DNA of 64,000 nt, taken from Chondrilla cf. caribensis (taxonomy: Eukaryota; Porifera; Demospongiae; Chondrillida; Chondrillidae). Positions 13,701-48,713 of this stretch are shown here, in pieces; position 1 is the stretch's first letter; each line of letters begins with the position of its first letter. The stretch spans positions 1,612,501 through 1,676,500 of the forward strand of contig OZ026566.1 of NCBI GenBank assembly GCA_964020155.1. Direction: 5' to 3'. The notes beneath the pieces were generated by a model that was not told where the DNA came from, ran no database searches, and saw only the letters and a list, made by a program, of their open reading frames with translations. The position numbers were made by a program, and so were the translations under genes.

Positions 13701-16700
13701 TAGTCTTGCACCAGTATGTGTCCCCTCTGTGTTTACATGTTCTGCACACACATGCACAGGGTTGACAACATGTGGTTGTTACAGAACACGTAAACACAAA
13801 GAATAGTGGCTGGATACCAGACTACTATGTCATGTCCTGTCATCGTCACATCCAATAATGTGTTTGTCAGTTTGTATGTTTCATTGGTAACAGTGTTTAC
13901 ATGGCTGGAATCTGGTAGATTGCATATATCAGCCATTTTACATCCTGCTGAAGTTTGGGATTAAGTAGTTTTGACAGGGTGTTCACATTCAAATACAGGC
14001 AAAGTAATCGTACTGGGTGTATTACAGTGAACCTAGTGTGCACATGATGATCATGTGATGTGTACTGAACCACTTGAAATATGTAGTGAATTTTACATGT
14101 TGTGTTTACTCCACAAGTTAGTCACTTGTCTAAAGTGACAAACTCATGCAGTCGTATGGGTTCTGTGTATCTGAAGCTCTCGTGAAAGTACGTAACTCTG
14201 TCTCCAGTGACCACTTTTTTCAAGTCAACTGCTACTACTGCTTAGTCTTGCCAACCAGACACAGTTTCTTCAAATAAAATGGTAGGTCAAAAGTAAGGAG
14301 ATAAGACTGGATCCCATTTCACAAGATTGTCTAACTACAACTGAACATATTATACCATAATGAGGTCCCACTAGAGTAGATTAGATATCTTTTGCCTTTA
14401 ATTGTGTTAATATGATAAGGATGTTGACGTGTTTAGTAAACAATTTTTCAGATATGGCGCTACATTTGTACGTACAGTATGTGTGTACATATGTATATAC
14501 TGTATATGGGTATATGTGTATGCAATCACGCATCACCAGTAATCTAATCATTCTCTATTGGATTAGTGAAATTACAATCCTACACTAATCTGGTGTGCTG
14601 GTGTTCTGCCTTCATCAGCCACATACACACTGTCGAGGTCTCACATTTCGTTACAATTCACAACTTTGTATACATGTGGTATGTAACGGCAAGCTGCAGC
14701 ATTGTTCAGTGGTCTGTCGTGGTTACCTCACTAGGAGCAGCTTCCATGTCAATTAAAATAAAAAGAAAAACTATAGGCATGTAATTAAAGATCAGTTCAT
14801 ATGCTGCAGTGCTGTATTGTAATGTGATGTTGAATGTAGAAGCCAGTGACCACGAGTTTCACAATCCATTCTGTGTCCTCTGGTAGTCTCAGTTAGTCGC
14901 TCTGTATGAGGATCTTATCTGTTGTAGCTCTGCATACGAACTTTATCTAGCTCTATAGGTGGACTTTATCTAGCTCTATAGGTGGACTTCATCTAGCTCT
15001 ATAGGTGGACTTTATCTAGCTCTACAGGTGGACCTTATGTAGCTCTATAGGTGGACCTTGTGTAGCTCTATAGGTGGACTTTATCTAGCTCTATAGGTGG
15101 ACCTTGTGTAGCTCTATAGGTGGACCTTGTGTAGCTCTATAGGTGGACCTTGTGTAGCTCTATAGGTGGACCTTGTGTAGCTCTATAGGTGGACCTTGTG
15201 TAGCTCTATAGGTGGACCTTGTGTAGCTCTATAGGTGGACCTTGTGTAGCTCTATAGGTGGACCTTGTGTAGCTCTATAGGTGGACTTTATTTAGCTCTG
15301 TAGGTGGACTCCATGTAGCTCTGTAGGTGGACTCCATGTAGCTCTGTAGGTGGACTCCATGTAGCTCTGGAGGTGGACTTTATCTAACTCTACACATGGG
15401 TAACAGCTTGCCAAGTACACTTTGTGCAGGCTCCACTGTACGATATCCACCTGTTATCTGTTGAATGTGCACACGTATGGGTGCGTGGTGGAGTACCTGT
15501 AACACCACCCACGTGAAGTTCCTGAATGTAGAAGAATTCCAGATACCATTGATTGTCCTTCTCCAGGTGGGACGGTGTCCTTGCTGAGTCTTCTTCTATT
15601 GTACTCTGATGTTTGAATTGTTAGCTCAGGGGCCTTGTCCTTGAAAGGATTGCCTTCCCACCATGACACATCGCCCCATGTAGCATCCCTATGGTGTGTG
15701 CATGCCTGCTGGACTGTACATGAATCAGTTCAATGCTGTGAAATCTGTACCTACACGGCTTCAGCTCTCCAACTTTCTCTTGAGTCGATGCTTCCTGTGA
15801 TAATTATGCCATCTTGTGCTCATGGGTGTTCCAGGTGTCCTGGCTGAGGTGCTGTGGGCGTCTTGGTTGGACTAGGGAGTCCTGGGTGTCTTGGCCGGGG
15901 TGTTGTGGGTGTCATGTTGGTCATCTTGCTGAAAATAGTTCAATTGCGTTCAATAACCACTACTGCTCTGTGTTTCATTTTCATTCCTGGTATATTTGTG
16001 CTTGAGTTTCTCATTCCATTACACCATATAATCCTGATTTGGATTAATTGGGTAGACTTAATTAGACTCACTTGTGGGGTAGCATCAGGCATGTGCATGT
16101 TATGTCTGACCTCTTCAATAGCTGTCTATAGGAGCACCAGATACAGGTTACCTTCTCCTGTATACACTATGCAATATCTAATGTACATTTGAACCTCACA
16201 ATTGAGACCACCAATGGAGGTTAAAAGTGGTCTACATTACGAGGTGGTCCTAATTCTGATGTTAACAGCAAATAGTATTGAGTAATGTACAAGAACTCAT
16301 GAGGCTGGGTAATGGTCATCCTATTCATAAGATGGTCCTTAACTGGGTATCACTGTACATGGGTCCTTTGTACAGTTTACAGTTTTTCTTGTTGGAAGTG
16401 CGTAGTCGCATAACTCAAGCAGTTTCTGTTACTGTTCTTTTCTTTTGCTTTTCTCTTCAATGTACATTCAGGATGCTACCCCTTTGACTTTGGGCCAGGA
16501 GTTTAGTGGTTATGCCATTCAAGTTAAGAAGGGTATCGACAGAGTGCAGGCATGCCTTCCTAATCTGTATGAACTTGCAATAGGAGGTACAGCAGTTGGG
16601 ACTGGACTCAACACTAGAATCGGATTTGCAGAAAAAGTGGCCTCCAAAGTAGCAGAGCTGACATCCCTGCCTTTCACAAGTGCTCCTAATAAATTCGAGG

Positions 16701-17293
16701 CCTTGGCAGCTCATGATGCCTTAATAGAGGCCCACGGGGCTCTTAATGTAGTGGCTTGTAGTGTAATGAAAATTGCCAACGATGTTAGATTCCTCGCATC
16801 AGGTCCTCGATGTGGGTTAGGAGAACTCGTTCTTCCTGAAAATGAACCGGGCAGCTCCATCATGCCTGGAAAGGTGAACCCCACACAGTGCGAGGCCATC
16901 ACCATGGTAGCCGCTCAGGTGATGGGGAACCATATGGCTGTCACTGTAGGAGGGAGTAATGGGCATTTCGAGTTGAATGTGTTCAAACCGATGATGATTC
17001 GTAACTTCCTGCAATCTGCTCGTCTCCTTGGAGATTCCTGTAGGTCATTCACGAATAACTGTGTTGTTGGCATAGTTCCCAATAGGCAGGTCATAGACAG
17101 GCACTTGGCAGAGTCTTTGATGCTTGTGACTGCTTTAAACCCGCACATCAGTTATGACAATGCAGCCAAGATTGCCAAGAAGGCCCACAGTGAAGGGACC
17201 ACACTAAAGGAGGCTGCTGTTGCTCTTGAGCTGTTGACTGAGCAGCAGTTTGATGAATGGGTTCGGCCATCTAACATGTTGGGTCCAAAGTAA
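6879..17293 (+). CDS. FH: Fumarate hydratase (class II), complete, six exons
   Basis: Hydrates fumarate to L-malate in the TCA cycle (mitochondria) and in the cytosol. Exons: 6879-6881 (the ATG alone), 7761-8018, 8832-8942, 11994-12080, 12750-12995 and 16472-17293. Every intron is phase 0 with GT-AG ends, and the product is 508 aa, the usual animal length. Residues 2-50 ([12 protein letters not shown]...) look like a mitochondrial presequence; the mature part starts near [20 protein letters not shown]. Hallmarks: [34 protein letters not shown], and the fumarate-lyase signature [11 protein letters not shown] at about residues 362-372. An internal ATG at 7815 (residue 20) could give a shorter, cytosolic form. 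Exon 1 could be replaced by an alternative first exon; the other five exons are secure. Confidence 0.97.
8126..8292. repeat. (CA)n microsatellite in FH intron 2
   Basis: About 165 bp with CG interruptions, starting about 105 bp after the exon 2 donor. Confidence 0.97.
9599..9631. repeat. Perfect 11-bp hairpin
   Basis: AAGGTGCTGAC and GTCAGCACCTT form an uninterrupted stem around an 11-nt loop. It lies in FH intron 3 and its role is unknown. Confidence 0.8.
9845..10012. repeat. Degenerate tandem repeat, unit about 60 bp
   Basis: Two to three imperfect copies of a unit containing GTGTGGTATGTG...ATGATAATGACTAC...CCATCTGYTGTCCAAGA. Confidence 0.65.
10661..10888. repeat. (CA)n microsatellite with CG interruptions
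   Basis: About 228 bp of CA with regularly spaced GTG and CG interruptions (CACGTGCACAC, CACGCACG), so almost pure alternating purine-pyrimidine. It lies in FH intron 3. Confidence 0.97.
12181..12545. repeat. 24-bp minisatellite in FH intron 4
   Basis: About 15 copies of GTGCTGATTGTGTGTGTGGC plus TAGG (24 bp). Copies near the right end are diverged (AGTGCCAAGTGTGTGAGTAG). No spacer structure is present. Confidence 0.93.
12996..16471 (+). other. FH intron 5: noncoding, with one unexplained ORF
   Basis: This 3.5 kb intron carries a 23-bp minisatellite and a MITE-like stretch near 16185-16365 (GAACCTCACAATTGAGACC). An antisense open frame at 15454-15662, beginning [15 protein letters not shown], has codon-like composition but no relative I recognise. 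It may be a transposon remnant. Confidence 0.55.
14941..15395. repeat. 23-bp minisatellite in FH intron 5
   Basis: About 20 tandem copies of TAGCTCTATAGGTGGACCTT plus GTG. The central nine or so are nearly identical, and the copies at both ends carry TTTATC or CCATG variants, the usual pattern of recent central expansion. Confidence 0.95.
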
Positions 17294-17928
17294 TCCAACA
17301 CCGTATATACCAGTTTACCGTGATTGCACTCATTAGAATATTTCAAATTCTATACTTCAAATTTTGTATAATTATTGGCATTCATGTGCACATGATCAAT
17401 ATTGCATGATATGTGTTCCGAATTTCACAATAGATCATGTCAGTTTGTACAATTATAACATGGATTCAAATATATGTCTTGAGTGAAAGAAAATTCAAAT
17501 TTCTTGCAAAATTGCATGGCATTGTACATGTACACAATTGTAATGTATCATTATTATAGATTTAAATAATTATATTCATAATATTATTATTGGATATATA
17601 CAGTATAAGTATACACCTGCCTGCAATATATATAATGCATGCATGTGGGCTTGTAAAATATTAATTAAAATACGTACATTATATTACACGTACGTATATA
17701 CGTATGTATATTATAGTCTGCATAATACAATATTTATTGCATTAATTATTATACATAAGCACAAAAGAACTGATGCATGTAAAAAGTAGAATAATAAAAA
17801 GTAATATAATCATGAAATGAACCATGATAATATGAAACATATAATCACTTATAATATGTGTGACAATAATATTATACATAAATGTGAATTATTTTAGTAT
17901 AAAATCAATGATGAAATTCAAACAAAAT
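17294..17928. other. Convergent intergenic region between FH and TSR1
   Basis: AT-rich sequence shared by the two 3' UTRs, with several AATAAT/AATAAA-like motifs (for example near 17791-17800). No ORF of note. Confidence 0.6.
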
Positions 17929-35771
<17,843 letters not shown>

Positions 35772-36202
35772 TTTAGGTATACGCTTCCCGGATGAAACTG
35801 CGAATTCCAGTTGGAGCACTCAGTAGGTGGCTTGATTGAAATTTCGATCACTTCACAACGACAGCGGCCATTTTAAACAACACCACGTGGGTTTACTATC
35901 ATACCGCGTATCATGGCTACGTAAGTGACAAACGGTTCCCTTCGCAATGAACTGTCCCATATGTATTAGTGTGTCGATTCGGGTGGTTGAACGTGTTTTT
36001 ACGCACATGTAAAAGCGGTTTCGATAGCGTCTGTCGCATCTTGAAGACAAGGATGCGATTTCCAGAAGGCGCATCTTCCATGACGCCATTTCAAATATTG
36101 GCACGTGATGCTATTACAAATGAGTCCGTTACGACTCTATAAATGATCGACGCCATTAGCACGTTGAGTGTCGATTTCCTTATTATTAGTAAATAAAGAA
36201 GA
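35772..36202. promoter_or_regulatory. Divergent upstream region of TSR1 and the integrase-like gene
   Basis: 431 bp between two start codons facing outward. It includes GCGGCCATTTT at 35864 and CGCCATTAGC at 36153, YY1-like sites common in housekeeping promoters. No TATA box is evident. Shared promoter activity is inferred. Confidence 0.5.
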
Positions 36203-37811
36203 ATGGCAGAAGCCGTGCTGATTGAGAAGGCTTACATCAAACTTACAGAGAACAGGTACCCGAAGGGTGCGACCAAAGCTGCAAGGAGAAGCATAAGGAA
36301 AAAAGCCGAAACGCTAACTTTTATAGATGGAGTTCCTTACCACCAGAAAAAGAATGGGAAGAAGGTTGGTTTTCAATGTATCAGTTTGACAGGATACAAA
36401 CTGCAGTACAACCTGCTTGATAAACACCTTGAAGGGCGTACTAATCCGTACTTCTTATCACAGAAAGGCTTACTATCTGTAGTGCCTTAGATAGCATACT
36501 GTAGGTCTGGCTCCAAATGAAGTGTGTACCATGGATGTTTACATTAAGTCATGAGTTTTCCTTGTCAATTGGTTGACAGGTCAAATTAATTATGGACAGT
36601 GAAGAACGCATGCAGATTGTGAAGTCTTGTCACTGTGCAACAGGTCATATGGGGAGGAAGAGAACACTTGCTCAAGTCACAGAGAAGTTTGTGTGGCCAG
36701 GGATGGCAAAGGATGTCCAGAAATTGGTGAGAGACAACACCACATAACTAATGCAATCATTGATGTTGTGATTAAGTGATGATGTTGCAGTAATAATAGT
36801 ATTATTGCACTCGTACTGTACATACACATCTGTTGGCTACAGATTGAAACCTGTGATGTTTGTCAGAAATACCAGCCCTGCAAAAAGATTTACACACCAG
36901 CTGTAGAACTCCACCAAGTACCTGTAGTCTTACCATGGGATCATCTCAGCATCAGCATCATCGGCCCCATTACCCCTTCCACCCAAGGTTTTCGCTACAT
37001 CCTTACAATTCTCGACTATTTCACAAAGTTTGTTCAAGCAATTCCGATGGAGACAAAGCATGTTTCAGAAGTGGTCGCTGCCCTATACAAGGCAAGCAGT
37101 AATGTGTATAGTTTATATTATAACATAATTATATATTAACTAGCAATATTAGCTGGATACTAAGATAATAACGATGGTTATTACTGTTGACGTTGTCAAA
37201 CTGATTATTTGAACACAGATTTTCTTGGTATTTGGATTTCCAAAAGTGATTACATCTGATCTGGGAAGGAGGTTCCAAAATGACCTCCACAAGAACCTGG
37301 GATTGATTGGGATACATGATCTACAGCCTACTCCCCCCCACCACCAGGTAGGTCATCCCCACCCATTGCTGGGCCTGTTATGATCGTTCTGTTAAGTGTC
37401 ATATGGCAAGTCTAGTGGAGTTTGTATTCATATGAACCGGAAATGTATACTAATCCTTGAAATCCAAGAGGATTTTGACATTCAGGAGTGAGAACAGAGC
37501 TTTTCCATTTGTTTACTTCTTCTGTTCACCATTGTATGGTAACCTTTTTAATTTCATTATTCTTTGTGATTTATTGTGGTGACTGTGTACACTTTCACTT
37601 GTAGGGAAATGGCTTAGATAAACATTTCAAACATCAATCACAGATCCAAAACATGCTGACCAAGTTCGTTGATGAGAAGAAGGAGAACTGGCAAGACTCT
37701 CTTGACACGTATGTGTTTTCTTACAATACTTCCAAGCATGAGTCTTACAAGTATAGCCCGTTTGAAGCCATGTATGGGAGGGTAGGTATGCCTGTTGACT
37801 TGAAGAGATAA
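36203..37811 (+). CDS. Integrase-derived (Ginger/KRBA2/GIN-like) protein with lost catalytic residues, five exons
   Basis: Exons 36203-36364, 36580-36726, 36843-37091, 37219-37347 and 37605-37811 give 297 aa; every intron is phase 0. Intron 3 has a GC donor (AAG/GCAAGC). An N-terminal block ENRYPKGATKAARRSIRKKA precedes an HHCC zinc domain (SCHCATGH...CDVC) and a DDE integrase core. At the first catalytic position the family has D (IDLTGP-like), but here it is S (SISIIGPI). The second D is kept (TSDLGRRF). The third, usually NGLDERF, reads NGLDKHF, so E is K. The C-terminal EAMYGRVGMPVDLKR ends soon after the core. Spliced integrases of this type occur in Ginger transposons and their domesticated derivatives. 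With two of three catalytic residues gone and all frames open, a host-adopted role (DNA or protein binding) is plausible; an old decaying copy is the alternative. Confidence 0.82.
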
Positions 37812-38449
37812 AGAAACAAAGATATTCAATGGTTTTGTGTATCAGGTACAATTGGGAAATACTTCTTTGTCAAATTTTATACTTGTGATGTTTCTATTAT
37901 CATTCATTCATCTTATACATTTTATTATAAATGTCTGCACAGTCAAACCTTATTTGATGATGTCTACATATACACTTTTCAATCGACTCAATCTCTAGCT
38001 ACATAACTTCAAAACCACAATAATTATTATATATTATTGATAGTACTATTGTGATGGCCTACCGGCATAATTACTTCCTGTTATTAGCCGAGTGATTATT
38101 AATATTCTCCCAGCACTATAATATTATAACAATAATTACGTAATATGAAAATGGAAATTCAAAACAACTGCATGATAAGTGAGGTTTGATTATATATGGT
38201 ATATCAACTGACAGTTAGTAAGGACAATTTCTAGTGTGACAAAGTGAACACACAATACAAACGTACTACATATGTCACATATCAATTGAGATCAATGAAT
38301 ACACTGTGCATTCATATACCAAGATCAGTTTTCTGAATTGATAAAAACAATACAAAGGAATACAAAAATTAGGTGAAGGCAATTAAGGACACTGTCAACA
38401 ATAATACGTATCCAAATTACTGCAACTACTACCACTACTACTACTACTA
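37812..38449. other. Intergenic, AT-rich
   Basis: Between two convergent genes. It holds a (CTA)n-like run at 38424-38452 that overlaps the end of the TRAF-like frame, and nothing else that I can name. Confidence 0.6.
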
Positions 38450-39877
38450 CTACCAGTCTTCGTCTGATGATGAATCGCCAAAAACACTGGAAACACTCCT
38501 GCTTTCCATCTCCCCCACTAGCGAGATCCTGATGTACATTTTGCCGTCAATCAAATAGCGAGGCTGGGTAGAGGTTACAAGTTTATCGATCTTCATGAAG
38601 CGCAATATCCCCCATCCTCCTTTCTTGTGGTCCTTTGGGAATGAATCCGGCCGTCTGAAGTACTTTTCAGGATATTTCTTGAAGTTGGCGACTTTTTGAA
38701 AGTGGTCACTATTTGCAGAGTGATTCAAGACCTCCACTTTGAGAGAGCCAACAAAAGGCCAGGAAACCTTGTTGTCGTGCGAGCCGGGAAGGATATGAAA
38801 GAGAAGGGATATATACCGTTTAGCAGCTTTCTGATGACCATTGGGTAGCACAGTCATCTGCAGGTGAAAACCACACTCACTGGTATAAAATGTTGGAGAG
38901 ACAAAATACGAGTTCTTCTCAAAGTGACACCCTTCTATCGAAAACACTATGGGCAAGGCACAATCATTGCTACTTGTAGCTGTAGCAAGGATCTGTTTCC
39001 ACCCCAGAGGTTTGTCAAACAGCTCTTCGGACACTGACTTTTTCGGACTCTTGTTCACCTTTGGTGCATTCATCTGTATATGCAGGGAAGCTGTTTTATC
39101 TTGCAGCGTGGTAATTAATTTTCTTAGCTCCCTATTCTCTCTTAGCAAAAGCATCATGTGATCAGCCATAGCTGAGGACATGTGTGATTCTTCATCTTTC
39201 CTCTTTATGAACACATTGCATCCAATATCTTTGAACTGGCAACCAACAACTTGTTCTGGACATCTTGGAGTGTGGAGAAATAGTTGCTTTCTTTTCATTT
39301 CAGATGAATTACATTTGTTTGGACACGTAATAGGGAAATCAGGACATTCCTCCCAATGGGCCACAATTGTCTTGTAAACTCCACGCATAGAACAATATTC
39401 ACATTGGAATTCTCGAAGCGGGCAATCATCAGCAATGTGTGCTGCCATATCTTTTCTTTCTGCCTTCCACCCACATCCAGTTTTACAAGACACGACTTCG
39501 AACCTGCACCCGGTGTCAGACTGACGGTGCGTTGGTTCGAAACAAAGATGCCCAGTCCACTCACACCCCAGACTGTGGTGGATACAATGAACCTTCATAT
39601 CATTTACAATTCCATCTATCCCTTTGTTTCTTGAAACCGAATAATCTCTCATCCTGCAGGCGGGGCAGGCGGCACGTAGACTTGCCTTCTTTGTAGACAA
39701 ATGCGATTCACAGAACATCTTTCCACAACAATCTGTGGCGACCGGTTCCTTTAAAAGACCTAGACATATTATACACGTAAGATATCGTGGTACTGGCTGT
39801 TCAAAGAGGTACGTCAATTCTCCAAAATGTAGTTGAAGTGAGTCAGATTCTTTAGAACTTGAGTCAGGGTCGGCCAT
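38450..39877 (-). CDS. TRAF-like RING/TRAF-zinc-finger/MATH protein, single exon
   Basis: 475 aa from the ATG at 39877 (MADPDSSSK); the upstream frame lacks an ATG. RING at about 35-74 (CIIC...CCGKMFCESH...CPAC) suggests ubiquitin-ligase activity. TRAF-type zinc fingers follow at about 98-230 with repeated C/H pairs (HCIHHSLGCEWTGH; CKTGCGW; CPNKC). A predicted coiled coil lies at about 236-268 (MMLLLRENRELRKLITTLQD), and a MATH/TRAF-C-like region at about 300-455 ends with DGKMYIRISLVG. The tail is Ser/Asp-rich (SSSDEDW). This is the layout of TNF-receptor-associated adaptors, but orthology to one TRAF is not assigned. It has no intron, unlike its neighbours, so retroduplication is possible. 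Confidence 0.92.
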   Translation of the reverse strand: MADPDSSSKESDSLQLHFGELTYLFEQPVPRYLTCIICLGLLKEPVATDCCGKMFCESHLSTKKASLRAACPACRMRDYSVSRNKGIDGIVNDMKVHCIHHSLGCEWTGHLCFEPTHRQSDTGCRFEVVSCKTGCGWKAERKDMAAHIADDCPLREFQCEYCSMRGVYKTIVAHWEECPDFPITCPNKCNSSEMKRKQLFLHTPRCPEQVVGCQFKDIGCNVFIKRKDEESHMSSAMADHMMLLLRENRELRKLITTLQDKTASLHIQMNAPKVNKSPKKSVSEELFDKPLGWKQILATATSSNDCALPIVFSIEGCHFEKNSYFVSPTFYTSECGFHLQMTVLPNGHQKAAKRYISLLFHILPGSHDNKVSWPFVGSLKVEVLNHSANSDHFQKVANFKKYPEKYFRRPDSFPKDHKKGGWGILRFMKIDKLVTSTQPRYLIDGKMYIRISLVGEMESRSVSSVFGDSSSDEDW

Positions 39878-39940
39878 ATTACCATCAACACCAGTTAGCC
39901 TACGCCCTGTCAGCACGTGACGTTCTCGCACGTGACGCAA

Positions 39941-40581
39941 CTCGTAAAATCAGACTGAATTAACTAACGGCTAGAATTATTTGATTATGGGGAACCTTAT
40001 AGACGTAGACCTTATCTATTATTATCCAGCGTCTTCGTCATACATACTTCAGTAGTCATTTTAAATCATGTAATATTAGTTGGATATACGGAAATACAGT
40101 TGAGTACATGAATTGATGTGGTAAACAAAATTAATCGTTAAGAAAACTGGTCTACATCTTCACAATATCTGGTGTGTTTAAGATGCAGATTATGCTATGC
40201 TCATGGATACGACTTTAATGAGGCCAACAACACGGCAGATAGAAGAGCATGAACACAATAACACAACGAAAGGTCATGGTATTTAACCCGGCTACCAAAA
40301 TTGTTTACACCTAAAGCGCTCCCCGGTATCACGTTTTCTCCCAATATACTGTATATTATACTGTTGGTGTTGACTTGGTGCTCAACAAGAATAACAGAAT
40401 TCACAATTATGCCCTTCACAATAATTATTTTTAAATATAATTAATATACAAGTACACTATTACAGATGATAATATTATGTTGGAATAAGCAAAGTAAGTA
40501 ATATTCACCTTGATATCAATTTCAGCAAACATTCATTCTTACTACAAAAACATCAAATACAGGGTTTGAGCCTACAAGAAG
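39941..40581. other. Intergenic between TRAF-like and RAB1
   Basis: 641 bp covering the TRAF-like upstream region and the RAB1 3' UTR. CACGTGACG motifs lie at about 39915-39937, just upstream of the TRAF-like start. No gene seen. Confidence 0.5.
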
Positions 40582-47796
<7,215 letters not shown>

Positions 47797-47974
47797 TTCG
47801 TTTCTTTTATGGCAGGTAAAAACTCCCTCTCCCCTGACTAACGCTCAGCACGTGACAATACCGTTTGTGATTACGTCATAATGAAAATGCAAATACGTCA
47901 TGATCACGTGTTATTACTTAATATAGAAACGCGATTGCATGCCATGATGTGAAAGTAGTAGAGAATCGACAGTA

Positions 47975-48178
47975 ATGAGTTACTTTGATTGCACGATGTA
48001 CCTGTTTTATGTCCGGAGTAGAAATACATGTGCTAAGCAAATCATAGATCTTGGATGTACCATTGGACAACAGTTATGTAGTACAGTTGATAAAGAATCA
48101 CCTCGGTTGTCGAATGCTGAGGAGGATGAGAAGGATCTGCTCATAGCAAGAGGAAAGAAGCCTCATAGCTGTCGATAA
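47975..48178 (+). CDS. Small unrecognised ORF, 67 aa, divergent to RAB1
   Basis: The ATG at 47975 begins MSYFDCTMYLFYVRSRNTCA; the end is acidic, then basic (EEDEKDLLIARGKKPHSCR). Five cysteines; no signal peptide or membrane segment. It starts 178 bp from the RAB1 start, in a spot where a divergent gene would be expected, and is not repetitive. I do not recognise it. It could be a real small protein, the first exon of something longer, or chance. Confidence 0.4.
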   Translation: MSYFDCTMYLFYVRSRNTCAKQIIDLGCTIGQQLCSTVDKESPRLSNAEEDEKDLLIARGKKPHSCR

Positions 48179-48340
48179 AATAATATTGACTGAAATCACC
48201 GGTTGTTGGATAATTTAATATTAATTACGAACACTCGATACATTCTATGTCATGCTTGAATGAAGTTTATAATATTATTATCAGTATTATTTTACAGCTG
48301 CATGACTATCCAAAATACACTTGCATGTGCCCATTATGTC

Positions 48341-48346
<6 letters not shown>

Positions 48347-48412
<66 letters not shown>

Positions 48413-48416
48413 TGTG
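48347..48416. repeat. (TG)n microsatellite
   Basis: About 70 bp in the gap between the small ORF and the acyl-CoA synthetase 3' end. The rest of 48179-48713 is AT-rich with no gene seen. Confidence 0.97.
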
Positions 48417-48713
48417 GAAGACATGCATACAAATACACACACAGAACTTTATCTAATTAATTGGGGTTCTTAATGCACGCATGTACATGGAATTAATAGC
48501 TGGTATACAAATTTTACAATAAATATTAAACCAATATTATTATTATGCATAGTTTCATTGCATTTCAAATGTAAGTTTGATTATAATTAGTCTCATTCAA
48601 TTTGTCCAAAAAATATACAATTTAAATATTATCATGATGTTACGTAAATGTATTATATATTATTTATAAACTTATACTGAAATTTCAACACATGTAGAGT
48701 TTATCATCTATAA

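Noticed and set aside
15454..15669. Minus-strand [18 protein letters not shown]...
   Set aside because: Protein-like, but no family or splice partners recognised; noted in the intron entry rather than called as a gene.
36203..36490. Unspliced 95-aa reading of the integrase-like first exon
   Set aside because: The homologous block stops at residue 54 (NGKK) and resumes at 36580 in frame, so an intron explains it better.
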